DNA of 11,376 nucleotides from Asterionellopsis glacialis (Eukaryota; Bacillariophyta; Plagiogrammaphyceae; Rhaphoneidales; Asterionellopsidaceae). The stretch's first letter is position 1. Each line of letters opens with the position of its first letter. The notes beneath the pieces were generated by a model that was not told where the DNA came from, ran no database searches, and saw nothing but the letters and a program-made list of their open reading frames with translations. The stretch covers positions 4,569-15,944 of the forward strand of contig WKLE02000513.1 of NCBI GenBank assembly GCA_014885115.2. The letters run 5' to 3'. Made by a program: the position numbers and the translations under genes. Shown in pieces: positions 1 through 7,123 of this stretch.

Positions 1-236
1 CGCGAGACCTATGCGCAAGACACAGTCACCCTGTTCTAGCTCGCTCTTCTGCTTCTCCGTATGTTGTCTCTTTTTGTTTTAGGGTGTTGAGTTTGTCCAT
101 CTCTCGCTGGCTCTGTGTCATCGTCTTCGGCCGGCACGCATCCCTCTTGCGCTCTAGTTGCATCTTTCATCAAGACAACCCTGACAGAAGCACATTGTTG
201 TGGATAGATTGATCATCGAGATACAAACTTTTCGTC
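1..236 (+). promoter_or_regulatory. 5' leader / upstream region of the complex I gene
   Basis: This stretch precedes the start codon at 237 and has no convincing coding frame. It is pyrimidine-rich, with many CTCT and TTTTGTTTT runs. The polypyrimidine-AG at about 70-82 would fit a 5'UTR intron acceptor, but no matching donor can be picked with confidence. No clear TATA box is visible. It most likely contains the promoter and 5'UTR of the NDUFV2 gene. The transcription start cannot be placed from sequence alone. Confidence 0.35.
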
Positions 237-1299
237 ATGTTGTCTCGCATTTCAAGAGTGGCTTCATCGCAAGTCAGTCGACGTTCCCTCGCTGTACAAC
301 AGCGTTCCATGGGAGCAGCGCCATCCTTTGTAAGTCGACATACATCATACATACGGTTGGTTCTTTCGTTAGTTCGAGTGTTCCCGTTATCGCCGTATCC
401 TTGTCGTAGAAATCTACTGTGAATGGCAGGTTTGAGTCAACCCGGACCCTAATATTTTGTTTTGTTTCAACACACGATAGTGTTTGTTGGTCGGAAAATT
501 TCTCATGACACACCCATACATTTTTGTCTTCTCTTTTGTTGTCCACACACCATATTGTACACCGAACAATGTCGACCCATTCAAACAATAATAAATCAAA
601 CAGCATCTTAATACTCCTGACAATACAGTCGAAACCAAATTTGATTTTACGGATGAAAACTACGAACGTGTCAAATTGGTCCTTTCCAAATACCCTGACA
701 ATTACAAGCAATCCGGCATTATCCCTCTTTTAGACTTGGCTCAACGTCAACATGGTGGATGGCTTCCTGTTGCCGCCATGGACAAGGTAGCACAAATTGT
801 AGATGTTCATCCTGCTCGTGTGTATGAGGTTGCATCCTTTTACACCATGTTTAACCGTACCAAGGTGGGCAAGTACTTTATTCAACTATGCGGAACGACC
901 CCTTGTATGATTTGTGGATCCGAAGACATTAAACAAACTATTGAAAAGCATTTGGGCATTAAGAATGGTGAAACGACCAAGGATGGTTTGTTCACATTGT
1001 TGGAAGTTGAATGTCTTGGAGCATGTGCCAATGCACCCATGGTACAAATGAACGATGATTATTATGAATGCCTCACACCTGAAACAACTATTGAATTGTT
1101 GGAAGCCTGTAAAAAGGGAACCCCCCCTACTATGGGTAAATGGGGATCTCTCCCTATGAATGGACAAGTTAGCTGTGAAGGCCCAAAGGGAAAAACAAGT
1201 CTAATGGATGGACCTCCTGCTCCAAGCAAGGTAGATATGAGCCGTTTCAAGGATGGTGCTGTTGATCCAGCAAGTGTAAAGAGTCACATGGCTTATTAA
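237..1299 (+). CDS. NDUFV2: NADH:ubiquinone oxidoreductase 24 kDa subunit (complex I, NDUFV2/NuoE type), two exons
   Basis: Exons are 237-329 and 604-1299. They are joined across a 274-nt GT-AG intron (donor GTAAGT at 330, acceptor AAACAG ending at 603) in phase 0, giving 262 residues. The product is the peripheral-arm subunit that carries the N1a 2Fe-2S cluster beside the FMN subunit. Residues 1-31 form an Arg/Ser-rich presequence without acidic residues, fitting mitochondrial import. The mature part opens with HLNTPDN, matching the family's HxxTPxN start, which supports the acceptor choice. The family core follows: DLAQRQ, GWLP, RVYEVASFYTMF, GKY, GETT, LFTLLEVECLGAC. The cluster ligands are visible as C127-x4-C132 and C168-x3-C172. 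The C-terminal extension carries the VSCEGPKGKTSL segment typical of eukaryotic homologues. No lesion is visible. It shows no functional link to the LRR genes downstream. Confidence 0.96.
330..603 (+). other. Phase-0 intron of NDUFV2
   Basis: The donor is TTT|GTAAGTCG and the acceptor is AAACAG|CAT. Removing it joins the presequence directly to the conserved HLNTPDN start of the mature subunit. In the frame that continues from exon 1 the intron runs into a stop at 420-422. The acceptor lacks a strong pyrimidine tract, so a nearby alternative AG cannot be fully excluded. Confidence 0.85.
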
Positions 1300-1310
1300 G
1301 CACAAATTAG

Positions 1311-1335
1311 CAAACAAACAAACAAACAAACAAAC
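1311..1335 (+). repeat. (CAAA)6 microsatellite
   Basis: Six perfect CAAA units plus one C lie 12 nt after the NDUFV2 stop codon, so they are probably inside its 3'UTR. Confidence 0.9.
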
Positions 1336-1720
1336 GAACATATGGACACATACAATAAACAATACACATCCATAATGTGTGCATGTTTGTGTTTGTGTGT
1401 TGGAAACATCTGAGTGAGAGAAAGAAGAAAAAGTGTACAATGAATGTAAAAAAGGCACGACAGAAAAATGATTTCAAATCAGCTTGTGATTTTATTTCCT
1501 TTTTTAGAATGAGTCGTGCCTATTATTGTAACTATCCTTTAAAAAAGTATTATTTATTTACTTTGGTCAATAATTAGCGTGCTTTCTCTTTATTGTCTAT
1601 TTCTGTCTTGAAAAACCTAGGTTTATTCATTGCAACAACTTCTCAAAGACAAATGATGATGGTGAACACTGGTATGTTGTACAACTCAGCAAACGGCACT
1701 TATCATTGAAGATACACTTT
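1336..1720. other. Intergenic stretch, no gene seen
   Basis: This is AT-rich sequence after the NDUFV2 3'UTR. The short open frames here have low-complexity translations and no recognisable motif. I see no RNA gene and no LRR homology. The pieces of copy A recognisable by comparison with copy B begin only near 2198. Confidence 0.5.
1354..1359 (+). terminator. Candidate polyadenylation signal AATAAA
   Basis: AATAAA lies 55 nt after the NDUFV2 stop, followed by a GT-rich stretch at about 1376-1402 (TGTGTGCATGTTTGTG...). This is the usual order of signal and downstream GU-rich element. The motif is common in AT-rich DNA, so the call is tentative. Confidence 0.4.
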
Positions 1721-1721
1721 A

Positions 1722-2151
1722 TTATGAAATCTTTCTCCAAACAATTTGAATCACTACATGTGTACAAGATTTCAGCAAGGTTACATGCACATTTTTAAAA
1801 AGGAAGTAGGTCTTGGAGGATGAGGAGGTTTGGACACTGATATGAGATAGTGAGACATTGGTTATCCAGCAGCCCTTTACCCAATAGGAGGTAAACCCGG
1901 AGAAACCACTGTCAGAGATCATCCAGATTGGTCTAATGGCTTCTTTAAATTGGAAATGGTTGATTTTTGTTCCAAAAATATGAGTAGCTACCATAAGTCA
2001 CAACAACTCCTTCAACATCTATGTAGACACATTGAGCCATTGGTTGTAATCCCTTAAAGACGGAAATGTATACGACTGCAGCACAAAGGTGGAGATGAGC
2101 AAGAAGATGATCTGGATCTGGATGGTTGTACTGTTCAAAATCAATAGGCAA
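1722..2151 (-). pseudogene. Unrecognised minus-strand ORF fragments, possible gene relic
   Basis: Two overlapping minus-strand frames (2151 to 1945 and 1994 to 1722) translate into non-repetitive peptides of natural-looking composition. Segments include YNHPDPDHLL, VYIDVEGVVVTYGSYSYFW and, in the next frame, EAIRPIWMISDSGFSG. They abut near 1945-1975, as if one coding sequence had been split by a small indel; the first stops at PFPI and the second continues from FQFKEAI. Neither frame starts at a convincing ATG with context. A TTGAACAG acceptor-like site lies just upstream of YNHPDPD on the minus strand. I do not recognise the family. It could be a broken exon of a host gene, a transposon relic, or chance. 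Confidence 0.3.
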
Positions 2152-2770
2152 AAAGGAGATTTAGAAGATGATTATAGACCCAGACGTCTGCTTTTGTAAA
2201 GATAAAGAGGACATTGAAGAAGAGACCCTTATTCATAATGTAAGTAGTGGCAATGATTCAAGTGACCAGCCTGATGCACAAGCTATTGCTGATACTGGAA
2301 CAGGGCATCCTTCAACGGCTTGGTAGTTCACAAATCTTTACACGGAATGCAGGAATATACCTACTGAGAACAGATTTATGATTGATGATAGTAATGTGTC
2401 TGAGCACCACACATCAGGGCTACTTTTGTTGATGAAGAAGCCATACCTTCAACTGAAGCAGTTTTGGAAGATGTATTGAAACGGAACAAATGGATACGTA
2501 TTCTCTTGTGTTTATTTGCACTAGCCTTAATCATTGTCACAATTGTTCTGGTTGCAGTACTTCCTAGCAATTATTCTCCAATTATTGCATCAGCACCAAG
2601 TCAATCTGTCCAAGCTTCTACTCAACCATTTGAGATTGATGGGATGACAGAGCTGAGTAAGTCCCAAGACAGTAGAGTGTATTTGTGACTTTGGACTTAT
2701 TGTGTGATCTGGTAACTTACTATTGATATCTCTGCTTTATATTTCACTCTTAAATGATCCACACAACTAG

Positions 2771-3771
2771 GAACACATTGTCTAACTGGAATAATCCCTA
2801 CAACTATTGGGTTGTTGGTGGAATTGGGTAAGCTTAGTTTGAAGTGGCATCATATAAGCAAAAAAAGTTGTGAAGTGATCTTTCTAACATCTTTTGTTTT
2901 CTGGTTATCCATGAGTTTTGTAACATACTTTATTTGAAAGAAACACTGCATCTTTCTCACAATAGCCTAAGTGGTACAATTCCAGATTCTATATGGTCTC
3001 TAGAGAATCTGGGTAAGTTGAGTTAATTTCATTACATGATGTTAATGGATAAAGTTGATGTATTAGTTTACTAACATCCTTCTTTTCATGGTGATTCATA
3101 AACACAGCATTGACTTTTGTAACATGTTGAATTCAACAGAAACACTTCATCTTGGGTCCAATAGGCTAAATGGGACAATTCCTTTGGATATTGGATCTTT
3201 GGTGAACTTGGGTAAGTTTAGCTAGTGTTTTTTATAGCATGCTATGGATCTAAGAAGTTGATGGGCTATTTTGCTAACATTTTTTGCTTCATGGTTGTTC
3301 ATATTCTCAATGTTGACTTTTGTATCATAATGAATTCCACAGAACAACTTAATCTTGATGACAATAGGCTAAGTGGTACAATCTCTACGGCTATTGGATC
3401 GTTGGCAAACTTGGGTAAGTTTAGATGATATTTTATAGCATGAGGTTTAAAAAATTGATTGTTTATTTTGCTAACATTGTTCATTTAATGGTGAATGATG
3501 AACACAATTTTTACTGTTTATCTTAGTTGCAATAATTTAAATGATTCAATCCCTACAACTATCGGATTGTTGGTGAACTTGGGTAAGTCTTCAAGATACC
3601 CAAAGCCAAGTTATGTACATTGATGTCAAATTCATTCACATTTTGATCCTCTTTTTTCAATTTAATATCTGTCAAATATTGTTAACAAAAAAAAAAGAGT
3701 GGGATTGTTTCTATATTACAATTCTCTGACCGGAGCACTTCCATCTGAATTGGGAAATCTAAAAAATCTTG
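2771..3771 (+). repeat. Array of single-LRR exons in copy A
   Basis: The units alternate one LRR exon with one intron of about 113-131 nt. Full exons 2941-3012, 3140-3211, 3343-3414 and 3700-3771 are each 72 nt and phase 1 at both ends. They encode repeats of the form ExLxLxxNxLxGTIPxxIGSLxNL. Exon 2771-2827 has lost 15 nt in frame. The unit ending at 3582 has lost its acceptor. The intron starting 3583 resembles the intron starting 10540 of copy B, with a shared CAAATTCATTCACATT segment, so order and position are conserved between the paralogues. Exon 3700-3771 has no single-LRR counterpart in copy B. Confidence 0.85.
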
Positions 3772-3891
3772 GTAATAATGTTACTTATTTTGGTTATCTT
3801 CTGATTGTTCATAGAATTATTAAATATATCCATCTAATATAAATGCAATTTTGTTATCATTTGTTTTGCCAATTATATTGCTACAACACAG

Positions 3892-5088
3892 GTGAATATG
3901 ACATTCTCCATAATCATATAACTAGATATATGTCAAATACACTTTGCGAGTTGAGACACAACAACAATCTTTCCAACTTTGATCTTGATTGCAATGCAAT
4001 CTCTTGTGATTGTTGTTGCTTTGCTTGTTGTCATAATCCATCAAGAATACCAAAATCAACAACACTATCAACCTGTTCAGATGGAACTATGTTCCAGCAA
4101 GTTGCAGTTGGAACAGATTTGAACCCTGAAGGCATCAAATGGGGTGTCATTGGCGATTCAACAAATGAACCTCTTCTTGAAGGTGGCTCATTGAGTCAAA
4201 GTGATCTATTGAAGACAACTTTCTATGAGACTTGTATTCCCAATGAAGCATGTTTAGTATTTACTGTGAATGGTTGGAATCTTTAGGGACACTTGTTTGG
4301 TGGAGATCTTTTTACAGTTCATTTGAATAAAAGTAAAATTTTGAATGGAAGATTTGATGATTTTCAAGAATCACAAAATGGATTCACTTTTGGTGGTGGG
4401 TCTGCTTGTGCAGTGACAGACAAACAAGAAGCTTGTTCTTTGACACACCCTACATACGATAATATAGGAATAGGTTTAGAATGCATATTAGACAATCTTG
4501 GAGGTGTCAGTGGTTTTTGCGACACAGCATTACCATGCGTGGTGCCGTTGAGGAGCCCAACCCAAATTCCATCGTCTGTGCCATTGGCTTCACCAAGTAC
4601 TGCACCATTGGCATAAAAAATTCCATCATCTGGGCCATCTACATCTCAAGCACCATTAGTCTTACCATCAAATTTACAAAGAAGTGCACCACCAATGTCT
4701 CAAAGCACCATCTATAATGCCAAAACTGACATTTACATGATGTGATGATGGCTATTCTTCCTTTGTAGTTGAACTCACAGCATTTGAATAAATGCAAGAC
4801 CCATGTTGGGATCTTCTCAATGCTAGTAATTCTGATGAACTACAAAATGGCAGTGATATTATTCAAGCTTTGACAACTTACGTCAGCCACAGTTGCATTC
4901 CAAACACTTTATGCACTCGTTTTCAAATCTCTGGAGCCAAAAGTGGATATATTTTATACTTGAACAATGAAGAATTTGCATCAGGTGAAGGTTCATGTCC
5001 TGTTAGGATTGGGAATTGTGAGGATGTTCTTGTTGATGATGATGACAATGAGGATGATTATATCTACAACTATGCAGGGCGGTGCTAG
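3892..5088 (+). pseudogene. C-terminal Cys-rich module of copy A (decaying)
   Basis: This part is included in the copy A pseudogene and is listed for its domain content. After the LRR cap (CEL...ISCDCCC, ACC) comes a module with CIPNEACLVFTVN and GDLFTVHLN, then a CAVTDKQEACSLTHPTYD segment and a CDTALPC segment. A Ser/Pro/Thr-rich linker (TQIPSSVPLASPSTAPLA and decayed continuations) follows. A second module then has CIPNTLC and SGYILYLNNEEFASGEGSC, before an acidic DDDDNEDD end. The CIPxxxC-(F)-...-GY/LxxVxLN pattern occurs twice, so this looks like a repeated beta-rich extracellular module. The interpretation rests on pattern similarity between the two modules; I cannot name a family. Confidence 0.6.
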
Positions 5089-5634
5089 TTTTAAAATGCT
5101 ACAGGTAATTTCTTGACCATATTTATGTATATATATATACCAATAGAGATTATTATGGTGCTCCTGGTGCTCTGGGACAATGAAATTCTTGTTGTACATA
5201 CTGTGGAACTCATTTGCGTTTGAATCTCATTGAATATGCTTATAAAAAATCTCAAGTATCACTATGGTTGTCAAACCAGACAAGTAAGAGTAGCATCCCA
5301 GAACAGCCACACACCAATCCAGAAAAAAATAGATACTTGATCAAATATTTCTCCCCTCTCATTGAGTTGCTTTGTGGTAGGATTATAATCGTAATACATA
5401 CCAAAATCCATTGACATGCTAAAAGACCTGCCAACCAATTTTGCAATACTACAATATAAGAAAGACAAGGACAAAGGCAACTAGTGTGTACTCATTGGAT
5501 GAAACAAAGTCGGATCAAGGTATTTGTAGGAAGTAATGATAAGTGCAAATGTGACAGATTGGCAAGTCGATCCGTGACATCTTGAGGCGGTACAACATAG
5601 GATGTAAATACAGTTGTTGTAATTAAAAAGGTGG
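5089..5634. other. Intergenic stretch, no gene seen
   Basis: This lies downstream of copy A. It holds a (TA)6 tract at 5128-5139 and scattered short open frames on both strands. None has recognisable motifs or paralogy to the rest of the window. Stop codons interrupt every frame repeatedly. No RNA gene is visible. Confidence 0.5.
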
Positions 5635-5961
5635 GTGCAATATGGGCATTTCTTTACAAAAGAAGCTATTGATGACTTTAACACTGCAAGTAAAATGATG
5701 CTCAACTCTTTTGCAGCAAAGACACCATGGTCAATGGTGAGTCAACATGATCCCATTAGAGACCCACATTATAAGTATCTTGTTTTAATTCAAGAGTGTC
5801 ATCCATCCTATGCAAGAACGAACACCAAAATGGTGGTTCTATGTTTTGCAACATTCAACGGCAGCGCGATATCCAAAGGAGAAGTGAGAGATTATTGTAC
5901 ATCCACCATTGAAATGAGGAATCCAACTAATCGTGAAGGTGATAGATACCAGGTAGACTAG
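5635..5961 (+). pseudogene. Unrecognised open stretch, possible exon or gene relic
   Basis: This frame stays open for about 108 codons and ends at TAG 5959-5961. Its translation has normal amino-acid composition (for example FTKEAIDDFNTASKMM, FAAKTPWSMVSQHDP, HYKYLVLIQECHPSYA). The frame opens with GTG, not ATG; the first in-frame ATGs fall well inside, at the KMM segment. It may therefore be an internal exon (the AAAAAG just before 5631 could be an acceptor) or a fragment. I do not recognise a family. Its stop is 14 nt before the first base of the candidate transposon's TACA flank. It could be a chance ORF. Confidence 0.3.
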
Positions 5962-6206
5962 AAGTCCCACAGAATACAGTACTGGAGGTCCTACCTGTAC
6001 CCGGTACGGGTACCAGTACAAGGTAAGTAAAGGAGTGCATTACCAAATGGTACTCCTTTACCATTTTAAAAGGTAGTCGTAGCACGTTTTTTCACTCCTG
6101 TGCGTATATCCCCCTTTTTTCAAATTGACATCTTATTTTCTAGCTTTTTTTTTTTTTTGAAAAACACATTTTCGTCCTCTTGACCATGGGGAGGATTCTC
6201 GTTTAA

Positions 6207-6260
6207 GTCATTGGAATGACTGAAGTGGAGGTATACTCTATAAGTCCATCAAGTGATGGA
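6207..6260. repeat. Two small perfect inverted repeats
   Basis: GTCATT-GG-AATGAC spans 6207-6220 and TCCATCA-AG-TGATGGA spans 6245-6260. Both are perfect palindromes with two-base centres, 24 nt apart, inside the candidate mobile element. They could be hairpins of a MITE-like element. No gene function is implied. Confidence 0.5.
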
Positions 6261-6423
6261 GCATAAACTATAAATTAAAATAGTAGGCGAGCCCTTTTGC
6301 TTTTTAGATATCGATTATTTTAGCTTTTTCTTTTACTCATTTCTAAAGAATGATTCTTCTGCTGTTGTAGGCTACTTTTAGTTAAATTTTTATATATACT
6401 ATGTTGTTATGCAGTGGTGATGA

Positions 6424-6629
6424 TCATAAGTCATCATCAGTAGATTCATCCAGGAGCAGGTCGTCAACGTCATCGTCAATATCAAGCACATTGATATTTT
6501 TTGCACCCAGTCGATGTTGTCTTCTTCGATGGAATTTTCTTGGTGGGAGTTCTCGTTCATGACGTCATCTCCATTTAGTAAATTTGACTCTGCTGATTGA
6601 GAGTAGGGAGGCAGAGTCGCAGATTCCAT
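6424..6629 (-). pseudogene. Acidic N-terminal ORF fragment inside the candidate transposon
   Basis: It reads from ATG at 6629 (MESATLPPYSQSAESN..., NSIEEDNIDWVQ). At the six-T run 6497-6502 (+ strand) the frame becomes implausible. The adjacent frame continues naturally as NINVLDIDDDVDDLLLDE and STDDDL before TGA at 6424-6426. One extra A on the minus strand would restore one acidic reading. An acidic N-terminal stretch next to an inverted end fits the start of a transposase, but there is no catalytic domain and I cannot name the superfamily. A homopolymer sequencing error is an alternative explanation for the shift. Confidence 0.4.
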
Positions 6630-6690
6630 TATTTATTCCGAGGACTGTGTAAATAGAAGTACAGTACCTGGTAGGACCTACACTACTACA

Positions 6691-7123
6691 AAATAATTAA
6701 TTATCAGCTCATACTAAATTACTAGTTACCGTAGATACATAATAATATTTTCAGGAGCAGTTTCGCGTTTTCCTTGCTTCCAAGGAGTCTTCAACTTCGA
6801 GACTTCCTGGAGTATAGCTGACACTGAAAAAAACAACTGGCCAGAACACATGGGGAAAAAAGCAAATAATGAGTTCCGTTCCCCTTTTTCCCAAGAAAAA
6901 CAGGAATTCGCTTTTTTTAATGTACCAGGTGCAGGTACAACAGTACCAGGTGTAGTCTATCTCAAGTGGATCAATAAATATTAGTGTTTTTCCGCCAAAA
7001 GCACACGAACCGATAGATTCTAGTCATAAATGCTTTTACTAAAATAAACCAAAGAGTAACAAGATTTTTGAAAACTACTTTCTAGAGAGAAGCACATTGA
7101 GTAAACTACATTCACACGCAACG
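6691..7123 (+). promoter_or_regulatory. Upstream region of the LRR gene copy B
   Basis: This is non-coding AT-rich sequence between the candidate transposon and the copy B start codon. It contains the GTACCAGGTG direct repeat and several A- and T-runs (for example 6911-6918). The last 150 nt before 7124 are A-rich, as expected for a 5'UTR. No definite TATA box or known operator is recognised. The promoter of copy B should lie here. Confidence 0.35.
6922..6952. repeat. Direct repeat GTACCAGGTG
   Basis: GTACCAGGTG occurs at 6922-6931 and again at 6943-6952, 21 nt apart, each followed by a similar CAG/TAG. It shares the GTACC/GGTAC theme with the ends at 5979-6014 and 6665-6686. It may be the remnant of another element end. 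Confidence 0.5.

Larger units (their letters stand above)
2198..5088 (+). pseudogene. Decayed LRR membrane-protein gene (copy A)
   Basis: This is a paralogue of the LRR gene at 7124-10781. The piece 2198-2323 (KEDIEEE..., SSDQPDAQAIA..., TAW) aligns with copy B but ends at TAG 2324-2326, where B has CAG. A frameshift and small deletions follow. The membrane helix (ILLCLFALALIIVTIVLVAV, about 2491-2550) after a basic KRNKWIR survives, but no upstream in-frame ATG remains. A donor GTAAGT at 2657 (phase 1) leads straight to single-LRR exons, so the cap and the nine LRRs of B's large exon (about 1 kb) are missing. LRR exons: 2771-2827 (57 nt, short), 2941-3012, 3140-3211, 3343-3414, about 3517-3582 (broken), 3700-3771. 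The terminal exon from 3892 carries the ISCDCC motif and a Cys-rich tail. The tail is cut by TAG at 4284-4286 and TAA at 4614-4616, then a frameshift near 4740 and TAA at 4789-4791, before a last open stretch to TAG 5086-5088. Confidence 0.85.
5979..6686. mobile_element. Candidate DNA-transposon relic (708 bp) with TIRs and TACA duplication
   Basis: The 17-nt left end GTACTGGAGGTCCTACC (5979-5995) matches the reverse complement of the right end (6670-6686, read as GTAGTGTAGGTCCTACC) at 15 of 17 bases. Both ends are flanked directly by TACA (5975-5978 and 6687-6690), as a 4-bp target duplication would be. The left end continues into a hairpin, GTACCC (5997-6002) and GGGTAC (6008-6013). Inside are AT-rich sequence, a T-run near 6146-6159, two small hairpins, and one short acidic minus-strand ORF starting 57 nt inside the right end. 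It is too short for a full transposase, so it would be a non-autonomous or deleted copy. The local abundance of GTAC motifs makes coincidence possible. Confidence 0.45.

Noticed and set aside
274..711. 145-codon minus-strand ORF across the NDUFV2 intron
   Set aside because: It lies antisense to the first exon, intron and start of exon 2 of a clear gene, has low-complexity Phe/Val-rich content, and shows no motif.
1377..1577. 66-codon plus-strand ORF after NDUFV2
   Set aside because: Low-complexity Lys/Phe/Tyr-rich translation in AT-rich 3' sequence, with no motif or paralogy.
4284..4616. TAG/TAA reassignment to rescue copy A's tail
   Set aside because: NDUFV2 and copy B both end at ordinary TAA codons, and copy A also has frameshifts and deletions, so decay explains the stops.
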